Shown: positions 1-8,637 of the stretch, piece by piece | Layout: each line of letters opens with the position of its first letter | How positions within the stretch are numbered: position 1 is the first letter of the stretch | Assembly: GCF_003449015.1 (NCBI RefSeq) | Contig: NZ_QRGD01000006.1 | Location: 62,001-126,000 of the forward strand | Source of the DNA: Aureibaculum luteum | Lineage (GTDB): Bacteria > Bacteroidota > Bacteroidia > Flavobacteriales > Flavobacteriaceae | Direction of reading: 5' to 3' | DNA length: 64,000 nucleotides | Notes under the pieces: model-generated | Told to the model about the DNA's origin: nothing | Databases searched by the model: none | The model's input: only the letters and a program-made list of their open reading frames with translations | Program-made: the position numbers and the translations under genes

Positions 1-1
1 T

Positions 2-1549
2 GTTTTGATAAATTTAGCTTACATCGCTTTATTTTTACTTTTACTAGCTTGTATTAATTTTATCAATTTAAATACTGCCCAAGCAACACAACGGGCAAAG
101 GAAATTGGAATACGAAAAACCTTAGGGAGTTCTAAAAAACAATTAATAATTCAATTTTTAAGTGAGACTTTTTTACTTACAATTTTTGCGGCTTTGGTTT
201 CATTATTCCTATCATTTTGGCTGTTACAAGTATTTTCTGACTTTATACCCAAAGGGATCAGTTTTGAATTATTTTCAGACCCATTGGTAATAACTTTTAT
301 GCTACTACTACTAGTTGTAATCACTATTTTATCGGGCTTCTACCCTGCTTTAGTCCTATCACAATTCAAACCTATAGCCGTTTTAAAAAGTCAAATTTCA
401 CATAAAGGTGATAATGCTTCACTACGAAAATACTTAACTGTATTTCAGTTTGTTATTGCACAAATTTTCATTATTGCTACCCTCCTCGTAAGTAAACAAA
501 TTCACTTTTTAGCATCAAAAGATATGGGTTTTAAAACAGAAGCAGTTGCTTCTATCAGAACTCCATGGGAAAGTCCTGAGATAGAAAAACGCATGTTGTT
601 AACGAGTAAAATTAAGGCTCTACCAATCATACAAGCTGTAAGTTTAAGTGGTAATACACCGGCTTCATTCAGCACAAGTTCAACCAATGCCACATTTACT
701 AATGGAGACAATGAAATTAGAACACCCTTGCAATTATTATATGGCGATCAAAATTATTTAAAATTATATGACATTGAAATTTTAGCTGGTAGAAACCAAT
801 TAAATGACAGTATAAGTGAGTATGTAATTAATGAAGCGTATATGAAAAAGTTGGGATTTGAGAATCCACAAGACGCTTTAAATAAATCTGTAAAAACTGG
901 AGATGAATCGCATCTGATTGTTGGCGTAATGAAAGATTTTAATCAACGATCATTAAAAACGGGAATAGAACCAATGGCATTTTTAGGAGCAAATGTGTCA
1001 CGTTTTAACACCATTCATTTTTCCTTTCTGACTAAAAATTCTGATAAATGGTCACGAAGTATTTCACAAATAGAAAGTGCTTGGAAATCCATATATCCCG
1101 ATTCGGAATTCAAATTGACTTTTATGGATGAAACCATAAAGCGTTTTTACAAACAAGAACAGAAAACATCCGTTTTACTTAACTGGGCAACCGGATTATC
1201 TATTTTAATAAGTTGTCTAGGTTTATTAGGTTTAGTAATTCATACTACACAACGAAGAACCAAAGAAATAGGTATAAGAAAAGTATTGGGAGCATCACTA
1301 ACCCAATTGAACTTTTTATTATGTAAAGAATTTATACTCCTTGTAATTATAGCATTTGCAATTGCTGCACCGGTTGCCTGGTATGGTTTACACAACTGGC
1401 TAGAAGGCTTTACTTATAAAACAAGTATGAGTTGGTGGGTATTTTTAATAAGTGGATTCATTATGATTTTAGTTGCTATCCTCATCATGAGTATTAAAAC
1501 CTTATCAGCTGCTAATAGTAATCCTGTAGAAAGTTTAAAAACAGAATAA
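2..1549 (+). CDS. ABC transporter permease, MacB/FtsX type (5' end missing)
   Basis: The reading frame is open at the left edge, so the N-terminal part (first membrane helix and most of the periplasmic domain, roughly 280 residues judged from its neighbour) lies outside the window. The visible 514 residues hold two FtsX-like permease blocks. The first opens with 'KEIGIRKTLGSSKKQ' after a membrane helix and is followed by two more helices. The second is near residues 395-514, with 'KEIGIRKVLGAS' and three helices. The frame ends in 'NPVESLKTE', the typical tail of Bacteroidota FtsX-type permeases. It lies 9 bases before a second permease and upstream of a matching ATPase, so the three should form one exporter. 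The substrate cannot be read from sequence. Confidence 0.9.
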   Translation, partial: VLINLAYIALFLLLLACINFINLNTAQATQRAKEIGIRKTLGSSKKQLIIQFLSETFLLTIFAALVSLFLSFWLLQVFSDFIPKGISFELFSDPLVITFMLLLLVVITILSGFYPALVLSQFKPIAVLKSQISHKGDNASLRKYLTVFQFVIAQIFIIATLLVSKQIHFLASKDMGFKTEAVASIRTPWESPEIEKRMLLTSKIKALPIIQAVSLSGNTPASFSTSSTNATFTNGDNEIRTPLQLLYGDQNYLKLYDIEILAGRNQLNDSISEYVINEAYMKKLGFENPQDALNKSVKTGDESHLIVGVMKDFNQRSLKTGIEPMAFLGANVSRFNTIHFSFLTKNSDKWSRSISQIESAWKSIYPDSEFKLTFMDETIKRFYKQEQKTSVLLNWATGLSILISCLGLLGLVIHTTQRRTKEIGIRKVLGASLTQLNFLLCKEFILLVIIAFAIAAPVAWYGLHNWLEGFTYKTSMSWWVFLISGFIMILVAILIMSIKTLSAANSNPVESLKTE

Positions 1550-1558
1550 AAAAATATT

Positions 1559-3979
1559 ATGTACAAACTATACTTTAAAATTGCACTAAGATATTTACTT
1601 AAAAATAAGCTCTATTCGTTTATAAACATTACTGGCTTAGCTATTGGTATTGCCTCTTTTATTCTGATTATGCTTTACGTAAATTACGAAATGAGTTATG
1701 ATAAGTTTGAGGGGTCAGAGAATGTATATCGTGTCTTTATGGATGCCAAAGAAGGTGAGACCTTCGAGCCTTCAGATGCTCAAACTGCAAATCTTATTGG
1801 CCCAACTTTAAAACGGGAATTCCCTGAAGTTAAAGAGCAAGTTCGATTGTATCGTTTTGAAAAGATTACTTTTAAAAGAGATGAAAAAGTATTTGAATCG
1901 AACAAAGGAGCATTGGCAGATGCTACCTATTTTAAAATCTTTAACTATCCTTTATTAAAAGGGGCAAAAGAAACTGCCTTAGCAACTCCCAATACGATCG
2001 TGTTAACCAAAGATTTCTCAAAAAAAATATTTGGTAATGAAGACCCTATTGATAAAACCATTTCTGCCTTTTACAATGGAGAAGAAGCTTTATTAACAGT
2101 TAAAGGTATTTTAAAAAACATACCCGATAATACCCATATGAAAACCAATTTTTTAATCTCTATGGAGACTTTTGCAAATTGGTGGGCGTCAGATGATCAG
2201 GTAGCACCAAATTGGGGACATTGCAATTTTTTTACCTATTTAAATGTAGATAAGAAAGCGAACTACAGCTTACTTAAAAATAAGGTAATTGCCTCTGACT
2301 TTGAAGATGACCCCGACGAAAGGTACAATATAGAACCTTTGGAAAGCATTCATTTATATTCAGATAAACCATATGAAGCGGAAGCAAATGGTAGTCTCAG
2401 CAGAATTAAATTTTTGACAGCAATTGCATTTATAATTCTCATTTTATCATGGCTTAATTATGTTAACCTTTCTACTACAAAATCGTTAGAAAGAGCAAAA
2501 GAGGTAGGTATTCGTAAAGTTGCAGGTGCACAAAGAATACAACTCATTTTTCAATCGTTATCGGAATCGATTATTCTAAATTTTATTGCAATTGTACTAG
2601 CTGTTATATTGACGGTTTTTATGCTTTCTGTTTACAATAGTATAACGGGTAGCCAATTAGTCTTACAATCTTCAATGATTACTCAGTTTTTACCTATTAT
2701 CGGAATTCTTGTATTGGGTATACTACTTGCTGGACTATATCCCGCAATTTTATTAAGTGGCTACTCCCCTTCTAAGGCTTTAAAAGGCAAAGTAAGAACA
2801 TCGGCAAGCGGTTTAAATATCCGTAAAGGATTAATTATTCTACAATTTATGGCCACCATTATATTGTTAATTGGTACCATTGTCGTAACCAAACAAATTG
2901 ATTTTTTACAAAAGCAACCCATTGGAGCTAATTTGAATGAAACCATTAGTTTTCAAGGCGAATTTCTTTCTCAACTATCAGACTCGTTGGTCAGAGACAA
3001 ATACAAAACACTTGAAAATGAATTAAAAGCATTTCCATTCGTAACTGCTGTTGCCAGAACGCAAACCTATCCTGGTGGAGGTTTTGACGAATTAAATTCT
3101 TTCGTTGGTCTTACCTACCCTAATGGAACTGAAGACAGCAGAAAAACCTATTACGGCTATGCCACACAACCTGAATATTTTGATTTATTAGATATCAAGT
3201 TTCTTGGCGGAAGTACTTTCACCAACAATGCAGCTGGTCAAAGTAGGTCAATCATTATTAATGAATCCGCAATGCGAGAAATGGAAATTGCAGCTCCAAG
3301 TGATGCTATTGGAAAGGTTGCCACATTCTTTGGCATCAATTGGACAATTTCTGGTGTGGTAGAAAATTATCATCATTTTGGATTGAAAAGTTCTGTATTA
3401 CCTATGATTATAATTCACGATACAAGCAGTAATAATTTATTAGTAAAATTTAATAACAAGGTGTCTTCTAATTCAGGATATACGGCAGCTATCACCGATA
3501 TTGAAAATAAATGGAAACAAGTTTTTCCGCAAAGCACTTTTAATTATACTTTTTTAGACAAAAAGTTTGAGGCACAATATAATGAAGACAAAAAGTTCAG
3601 CTCTGCATTTCAAATTTTCACTATTCTTGCTATCTTAATTGCTTCCATGGGGCTTTTTGGATTAACTTCCTATACGTGTATACAGCGTAAAAAAGAAATA
3701 GGCATCCGTAAAGTAAATGGTGCAACTATTGGTCAAATACTAAAATTATTAAATCAAGATTTTGTAAAATGGGTTGGAATTGCATTTATAATCGCCGTAC
3801 CAATTTCGTATTACGCCATGAACAAATGGTTGGAAGGTTTTGCTTTTAAAACAACCATCAGCTGGTGGATATTTGCCTTAGCGGGTGTTTCAGCATTATT
3901 GATTGCTTTACTAACCGTAAGTTGGCAAAGTTTTAGAGCAGCAGTGGCAAATCCGGTGGAAGCTTTAAAAGATGAGTAA
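1559..3979 (+). CDS. ABC transporter permease, MacB/FtsX type, full length
   Basis: An 806-residue permease with one N-terminal helix (about residues 20-43), a periplasmic MacB-like domain (about 45-280), an FtsX block with three helices, a second helix near 430-450, another periplasmic domain, and a C-terminal FtsX block of three helices. Each FtsX block carries the coupling motif 'KE(V/I)GIRKV', which contacts the ATPase in this family. It is a paralog of the truncated permease just upstream and shares its tail ('NPVEALKDE'). MacB-family permeases use cytoplasmic ATP hydrolysis to drive periplasmic or outer-membrane events rather than classic transport. No membrane-fusion protein is visible next to it. 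Confidence 0.92.
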   Translation: MYKLYFKIALRYLLKNKLYSFINITGLAIGIASFILIMLYVNYEMSYDKFEGSENVYRVFMDAKEGETFEPSDAQTANLIGPTLKREFPEVKEQVRLYRFEKITFKRDEKVFESNKGALADATYFKIFNYPLLKGAKETALATPNTIVLTKDFSKKIFGNEDPIDKTISAFYNGEEALLTVKGILKNIPDNTHMKTNFLISMETFANWWASDDQVAPNWGHCNFFTYLNVDKKANYSLLKNKVIASDFEDDPDERYNIEPLESIHLYSDKPYEAEANGSLSRIKFLTAIAFIILILSWLNYVNLSTTKSLERAKEVGIRKVAGAQRIQLIFQSLSESIILNFIAIVLAVILTVFMLSVYNSITGSQLVLQSSMITQFLPIIGILVLGILLAGLYPAILLSGYSPSKALKGKVRTSASGLNIRKGLIILQFMATIILLIGTIVVTKQIDFLQKQPIGANLNETISFQGEFLSQLSDSLVRDKYKTLENELKAFPFVTAVARTQTYPGGGFDELNSFVGLTYPNGTEDSRKTYYGYATQPEYFDLLDIKFLGGSTFTNNAAGQSRSIIINESAMREMEIAAPSDAIGKVATFFGINWTISGVVENYHHFGLKSSVLPMIIIHDTSSNNLLVKFNNKVSSNSGYTAAITDIENKWKQVFPQSTFNYTFLDKKFEAQYNEDKKFSSAFQIFTILAILIASMGLFGLTSYTCIQRKKEIGIRKVNGATIGQILKLLNQDFVKWVGIAFIIAVPISYYAMNKWLEGFAFKTTISWWIFALAGVSALLIALLTVSWQSFRAAVANPVEALKDE

Positions 3980-4003
3980 ATTTTAGAAAAAATTAAACAG
4001 ATC

Positions 4004-4018
4004 TCTCGTACCACGAGA
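4004..4018. repeat. Short hairpin between permease and ATPase genes
   Basis: A perfect 6-bp stem (TCTCGT / ACGAGA) with a 3-base loop sits in the 58-base gap before the ATPase gene. No T-tract follows, so it is unlikely to be a strong terminator. It resembles the small palindromic repeats found elsewhere in this window. Confidence 0.4.
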
Positions 4019-4037
4019 TTACAAAAAAAGATAAAAA

Positions 4038-4700
4038 ATGTTACTACAATTAAACAAAATTTTTAAATGGGTAAATTCGGGTGGACAACGGGTCTACTTG
4101 TTAAAAGATTTCAACTTAGAAGTTGAGGAAGGAGAGTTTATTTCTATAATGGGACCTTCGGGTTCGGGTAAATCAACCTTGCTTAACATTATAGGCATGT
4201 TAGATGGTTTTGATGAAGGTGAATACAACTTTATGGATGAATCTGTTCATACCTTAAAGGAAAAGCATCGTGCGAACTTATACAAACAATACATTGGTTT
4301 TGTTTTTCAGGCCTATCATTTAATTGATGAATTGACGGTTTATGAAAACTTAGAAATGCCTTTATTGTATAAAAAAATAAGTGGTTCTGAGCGAAAAGCT
4401 CTTGTTGCAGATATGCTAGACCGATTTAATATTGTGGGTAAACAAAAATTATTCCCTATGCAGTTAAGTGGAGGTCAACAACAATTGGTTGGTGTTGCCC
4501 GTGCATTAATTGGGAATCCTAAATTAATATTGGCTGATGAACCTACAGGAAATTTAAACTCCAAACAAGGTGAAGAAATTATGGAAATTTTTAAGCAATT
4601 AAATAAAGAAGGAGTAACTATAATCCAAGTAACCCATTCAGAAAAAAATGCTGAATATGGTTCACGAATTATTAATTTATTGGATGGTAGAATGGTTTAG
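4038..4700 (+). CDS. ABC transporter ATP-binding protein, MacB/LolD family
   Basis: A 220-residue ATPase with all nucleotide-binding motifs: Walker A GPSGSGKST (39-47), Q-loop Gln91, signature LSGGQ (143-147), Walker B LILAD followed by catalytic Glu168, and a switch His in 'THSEKN'. The 'DEPTGNLN' segment is typical of the MacB/LolD/FtsE branch. It follows two FtsX-type permeases on the same strand and should energise them. Its stop codon lies inside a short dispersed repeat that runs to about 4724. Confidence 0.95.
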   Translation: MLLQLNKIFKWVNSGGQRVYLLKDFNLEVEEGEFISIMGPSGSGKSTLLNIIGMLDGFDEGEYNFMDESVHTLKEKHRANLYKQYIGFVFQAYHLIDELTVYENLEMPLLYKKISGSERKALVADMLDRFNIVGKQKLFPMQLSGGQQQLVGVARALIGNPKLILADEPTGNLNSKQGEEIMEIFKQLNKEGVTIIQVTHSEKNAEYGSRIINLLDGRMV

Positions 4701-4724
4701 GTTTCGACTCCACTCAACCTGACA
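4699..4724 (-). repeat. Dispersed repeat copy A (minus orientation)
   Basis: Read on the minus strand this segment contains CAGGTTGAG and AGTCGAAACCT, as does the copy at 20327-20350; the two differ at two bases over 24. It overlaps the stop codon of the ABC ATPase gene. This looks like a dispersed flavobacterial intergenic repeat, possibly of REP type. Confidence 0.6.
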
Positions 4725-4825
4725 ATAATACGTTGCAATTGATGTCTTTTCGAAATATATTAAAGATATATATAATTTAAGCTTTTTCAATCCCTCCGAC
4801 TTCTGACTGAAATCGTCTGAAGTCA

Positions 4826-4847
4826 CCTCCCTTCGTCTGAAGGGAGG
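4826..4847. repeat. GC-rich hairpin, REP-like
   Basis: A perfect 9-bp stem (CCTCCCTTC / GAAGGGAGG) with a 4-base loop in otherwise AT-rich DNA, between the convergent ABC ATPase and thioesterase genes. No T-run follows on either strand. The stem resembles those of the paired hairpin repeats at 30279-33436, so it is probably a solo member of that family. It could still help end transcription from both sides. Confidence 0.55.
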
Positions 4848-4861
4848 AGCCATTTAGTACT

Positions 4862-5275
4862 TTACAAACCAACTTTACGCTTCCAATCTTCAAAGAATTT
4901 AGGAGCCGTTAAAGCCAAGTCACCATTATCATCTGTAAAAACCTGAATGGTTTCACCCGTACACACAATTTTACCTTCGGGATTAAATATTTTATAGGTG
5001 AATATCATTTTTGCCGCTGGTGAATCTACAAAAGTGGTTTCTATGGTAGCAATATCACCATATTTTAACGGTAATTTATGCTCACAAGAAGATTTCACTA
5101 TCGGGGTTGCAAAACCATTTGCTTTTACATCTAAATAAGAAATTCCATGTGACCTTCCGAACGCCTCTCTACCGTCTTCAAAATAGGTAATATAATTACC
5201 ATGCCATACAATACCAAGCGGATCTGTTTCATTAAAACGAATGCGTATTTCTGACGTGTAAGTGATACTTTTCAT
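4862..5275 (-). CDS. Acyl-CoA thioesterase, 4HBT hot-dog family
   Basis: The 137-residue protein starts at the ATG at 5275 (MKSITYTSEIRIRF). The frame is open for 61 further codons upstream, but that part overlaps the SnoaL-like gene and looks non-coding. The motif 'RFNETDPLGIVWHGNY' contains the Asp and the His/Asn positions typical of 4-hydroxybenzoyl-CoA thioesterase-type enzymes, which hydrolyse acyl-CoA or acyl-ACP thioesters. Stand-alone thioesterases of this kind recur in aryl polyene and flexirubin clusters, where they may release or edit chains. It lies at the downstream end of the pigment cluster. Confidence 0.85.
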   Translation of the reverse strand: MKSITYTSEIRIRFNETDPLGIVWHGNYITYFEDGREAFGRSHGISYLDVKANGFATPIVKSSCEHKLPLKYGDIATIETTFVDSPAAKMIFTYKIFNPEGKIVCTGETIQVFTDDNGDLALTAPKFFEDWKRKVGL

Positions 5276-5297
5276 TAGCTTATGGATTGTAGTAAAT

Positions 5298-5672
5298 TTA
5301 ATACATTTTATTTTCGTTTGCTGAAGTTTTTGGTATTTGCTGAATCGCATCCCAATGTTCAACAATTTTTGCGTTGGCATCAAATCTGAAAAAATCCATC
5401 GTAACGTACTCATCATTATCAGGCCATATTTGGTGCGTATGTAATGCAACCAAATCATTTTCAGAGATTACGCGGACAAATTCAATTGATTTCTTAGGAT
5501 ATTCTCTTTGCATGCGTTCAAAATATTCTATAAAACCTTCCGTGCCATTTGCTACATCAGGATTATGTTGAATGTATGCTGCTCCTACATATAATTCTAT
5601 AGCTTTTCTTGGATTCCCTTCGTATGCCATTTTGTAAAACGCTACGGCATTTTCTTTCATTTTTTCGTTCAT
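5298..5672 (-). CDS. SnoaL-like (NTF2-fold) protein
   Basis: A 124-residue protein with the SnoaL/NTF2 pattern: an N-terminal helix pair ('ENAVAFYKMAYEGNPRKAI'), 'YIQHNPDVANGTEGF', and a C-terminal strand with 'MDFFRFDANAKIVEHWDAIQ'. Family members bind or isomerise small hydrophobic molecules, and some are polyketide cyclases. It lies 22 bases upstream of the thioesterase gene on the same strand. A link to polyketide-type pigment synthesis is possible from position, but many SnoaL-like proteins are unrelated to secondary metabolism. Confidence 0.8.
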   Translation of the reverse strand: MNEKMKENAVAFYKMAYEGNPRKAIELYVGAAYIQHNPDVANGTEGFIEYFERMQREYPKKSIEFVRVISENDLVALHTHQIWPDNDEYVTMDFFRFDANAKIVEHWDAIQQIPKTSANENKMY

Positions 5673-5739
5673 AAGATTGTTTTTTTATAGAAATAAAAAT
5701 ACTTCCTATTTTAAATCAAAATATTTAATAGATTCGTAA

Positions 5740-6558
5740 TTAATTAATAATCATGATTTTCTCTGAATTTGTATTCAATTTTGAATACATAGTAACACTA
5801 TTATTAACTTTCATATTAAACTCTAGAATGAAGCTTGAATTATCTTTAATAATTTGATTTTCCTCGATATTAAATTCTACAATTCCACTACCTTTTCCTT
5901 CTCCATCAAAATTAACTTGCTCAATTTCAGTACTAATCTGAAATTTTTCTTTTAAATCAAAAATGGCAATATCCATAATCACACTTCTTAGAGTATAAAT
6001 TTTAATATTTTCAAACACAACCAAACTGGCCCCATCATTAACTTGAAAAGTCATTGGCATTTTATGTTCAAAGCTATCACCAATTTTCAATGGTTCTTTT
6101 GGAAAATCAATATCAGGTTTTACATTTTCTAAAGCATATTTTATACTCTCTTTTATTTTATCATTTATCTTGTCAGAAATTACTTCATCAACCTTAAATT
6201 TATTTCTAAATTTATAAATACCTTTTACTAAAGTTCCTGAAAGTACATTTTCAGTTTTATTTCCATTTACGATTGAAATTATTTTACCAAGTTCAATTGT
6301 GGCAGGAATTTCATCTTTTTCATTGACTTTTTTTGTAGTTAAAGTCCGTGAGACTTCTGTTGAACTCCGCCTTTCCGTAGTTTTATCTTCTAATAAAGTG
6401 CCTTCATTAAAATACTTCATTGTGTCTACTGAAGTCATTATCATGGTCTGATTGTAAGTCTTTTCAGAGTTTATTTTACTCTCAAAACTAAATGATTTTT
6501 GCCCAAAGCTAGCGAATGAAGTCAGTATTAATATAACAAAGGAAAATCTCTTAATCAT
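5740..6558 (-). CDS. Secreted protein of unknown function
   Basis: The chosen start at 6558 gives MIKRFSFVILILTSFASFGQ, a clean signal peptide ending in the S-F-G-Q pattern common in Bacteroidota. The longer frame to 6642 would overlap the ABC permease and add a hydrophilic extension. The mature protein (about 250 residues) is rich in Lys, Ile and beta-type segments, with no recognised domain. It is the last gene after the ABC-2 exporter genes of the pigment cluster, with a 40-base gap. No function is proposed. Confidence 0.75.
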   Translation of the reverse strand: MIKRFSFVILILTSFASFGQKSFSFESKINSEKTYNQTMIMTSVDTMKYFNEGTLLEDKTTERRSSTEVSRTLTTKKVNEKDEIPATIELGKIISIVNGNKTENVLSGTLVKGIYKFRNKFKVDEVISDKINDKIKESIKYALENVKPDIDFPKEPLKIGDSFEHKMPMTFQVNDGASLVVFENIKIYTLRSVIMDIAIFDLKEKFQISTEIEQVNFDGEGKGSGIVEFNIEENQIIKDNSSFILEFNMKVNNSVTMYSKLNTNSEKIMIIN

Positions 6559-6598
6559 TCTATCAATCATATTGTTAGTAATATTTATTTTACTAAAA

Positions 6599-7888
6599 TC
6601 AAACCGCCCGTTTCCTTTTATCATACCATACTGAAATCCCAACTGTTATAATAAAAAACAATAATAACAGTCCAATATCTGGTAAGATTTCTAAAATTCC
6701 ACCATTACGAAGTAGAACATCATAAAACGCATTTAATCCCCAATTCATTGGTGAAATATTTGATATGATTTGCATAAAATTAGGCATTAAAAATACAGGT
6801 ACCCAAACACCGCCAATAGCGGCCAAAATAACAACCATAGTAGCTCCTAGCGGAGCTGACTGTTCTGGTGTGGTTGATAATGTGCCTAATAAAATACCAA
6901 AACCAATCGCTGCCAATCCTGAAAATAAAGCAACTACAAACAAGGTGAAAAAGTTAGAACCAACTTCAAGAGCATGCAAACCTAACATTGGTAATACATA
7001 AACACCTACTGCTAACATTAATAAAAACTGAACTAAACAGACTATTAAATAGGTAATCGATTTTCCACCCAGCACTGTTAAATAGGAAACTGGATTTGTC
7101 CGTAACCGAACAAACGTTCCTTGATTTTTTTCTTTTACAATATTTATAGATAATGGAATGACAATAAAAAATATGGCAAAGAGCGTCCACGCAGGTACAT
7201 TGTGTTGTGTAGAATTGGGTAAGGTTACCCCTCGCCCCTCTTTGGGATTTATTTCTTTAAATGAAACGAAATTATTTTCAGTCAATAATGGATTTTCTTC
7301 GTTGGGTTCTCCCTCACTTAATTCCGCTTGAAAAGCTTCATAAATAGATTTCGATTCTATTCTAGAAATCATTTTATCTATGTTGCTCATTACTGCATTT
7401 TTAAACGATTTTTGAACAGCAGGATCAAAATATAATTTAATTTCTTTATTTAAGATAACCTCATCGGCAACTTTAGGCTCATCATCTACGCCAAATTCAC
7501 TGAGAATTTTGGCTACATTTTGATTTACTTTTTTATCTAAGTCGGCACTTAAATGTTGTGGAATAATTACGGCGAGTTGGTATTTTCCTTTCAACACAGC
7601 TGTCTTTGCTGCTTCTTCTGTGAAATTATTTCCTGCTTGTTTGGTTACAATTTCAAAGGCATCACTTTTGTTCAGATTTTCTAAAATGGTAGCAGAAATT
7701 GCTCCATTATCTTGATCTACAAAAAGAATGGGAATTTTAGCGTCATTTATCGTTTTAAACGAACTGTCTTGAATTAAAGTAATGGTGATTATCAACACCA
7801 AAGGCATGACAAAAAGAATAACCAAACCACCCAAATCTCTTGATAAGAGTAACATTTCTTTATATGTAGAACTGATCAGTTTACGCAT
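6599..7888 (-). CDS. ABC-2 type transporter permease
   Basis: A 429-residue permease with the ABC-2/YhhJ layout: an N-terminal helix (about 20-40), a large extracytoplasmic domain (about 40-230), then five helices beginning near 'WTLFAIFFIVIPLSINIV', and the final 'WYDKRKR' tail. The coding start overlaps the end of the ATPase gene by 8 bases, implying translational coupling. ABC-2 exporters commonly move drugs, lipids or polymers. In flexirubin clusters such a pair is a candidate for export of pigment or pigment precursors, which is an inference from position. Confidence 0.9.
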   Translation of the reverse strand: MRKLISSTYKEMLLLSRDLGGLVILFVMPLVLIITITLIQDSSFKTINDAKIPILFVDQDNGAISATILENLNKSDAFEIVTKQAGNNFTEEAAKTAVLKGKYQLAVIIPQHLSADLDKKVNQNVAKILSEFGVDDEPKVADEVILNKEIKLYFDPAVQKSFKNAVMSNIDKMISRIESKSIYEAFQAELSEGEPNEENPLLTENNFVSFKEINPKEGRGVTLPNSTQHNVPAWTLFAIFFIVIPLSINIVKEKNQGTFVRLRTNPVSYLTVLGGKSITYLIVCLVQFLLMLAVGVYVLPMLGLHALEVGSNFFTLFVVALFSGLAAIGFGILLGTLSTTPEQSAPLGATMVVILAAIGGVWVPVFLMPNFMQIISNISPMNWGLNAFYDVLLRNGGILEILPDIGLLLLFFIITVGISVWYDKRKRAV

Positions 7889-8636
7889 AATCTCTTAAAG
7901 CCTCACCTGTTAATTGAATAAATACATCTTCTAAATTCTGAGCATCATTTGTGTTGTCGATAAGCTCTTTTGGAGTCCCTGAGGCAACAATTGTACCACT
8001 ATCAATTATTGATACTTGCGTACAAAATGTCTCTGCTTCATTTAAATGATGTGATGTATAAACGATTGTAGTTCCATTAGCATTTAACATTTTTAAATGC
8101 TCAATAATTACATTCTTAGATTGTACATCTACGCCTACTGTGGGCTCGTCTAAAAATAATATTTCTGGTTTATGTAAAATACCTGCAATAAGATTTACAC
8201 GTCTTTTCATACCTCCAGAAAAAGTACTCACTTTTTTATTCTTAAATTTTGAGAGTCCTAAATGATCTAAACTTTCAATAACTTTTGTTTTTAAAGTAGT
8301 ACCAGATAATCCATACATCGCTCCGAAATACATCAAATTTTCATAGGCGGATAATGTTGGGTACAAGGCATATTCTTGAGGAACAACACCAATAGCCTGC
8401 TTAATATTTTTGGCATTTTCTTTAAATGAGAGTCCGTTAATCTTGATCTTTCCAGCCGTTGGTTTCAGCAAACCACACAACATAGAAATCAACGTGGTTT
8501 TACCAGCTCCATTCGGACCTAATAAACCATAAATTTCACCTTTTTCAATGTCTAAATCCAAGTGATGGATGGAGTAATTATCCGCTCCTTTATATTTTTT
8601 GGAAACCGTATCGATTTGAATAACAGCGTCAGTCAT
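7881..8636 (-). CDS. ABC transporter ATP-binding protein (ABC-2 partner)
   Basis: A 251-residue ATPase of the CcmA/DrrA type with Walker A 'GPNGAGKTT' (about 38-46), signature 'FSGGMKRR', Walker B 'ILFLDEPTVGVD' and switch 'TSHH'. The C-terminal 'NLEDVFIQLTGEALRDYA' is the usual end of ABC-2 ATPases. It overlaps the permease gene and lies one base after the BtrH-like gene, so it belongs to the same operon as the pigment genes. Confidence 0.94.
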   Translation of the reverse strand: MTDAVIQIDTVSKKYKGADNYSIHHLDLDIEKGEIYGLLGPNGAGKTTLISMLCGLLKPTAGKIKINGLSFKENAKNIKQAIGVVPQEYALYPTLSAYENLMYFGAMYGLSGTTLKTKVIESLDHLGLSKFKNKKVSTFSGGMKRRVNLIAGILHKPEILFLDEPTVGVDVQSKNVIIEHLKMLNANGTTIVYTSHHLNEAETFCTQVSIIDSGTIVASGTPKELIDNTNDAQNLEDVFIQLTGEALRDYA

Positions 8637-8637
8637 T

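Noticed and set aside
4826-4847. Bidirectional terminator between the ABC ATPase and thioesterase genes
   Set aside because: The stem is strong but no T-run follows on either strand; it fits the GGGAAGG-type repeat family better.
5276-5458. N-terminal extension of the thioesterase frame
   Set aside because: It overlaps the SnoaL-like gene in another frame, does not look like a hot-dog protein, and the ATG at 5275 gives the normal family length.
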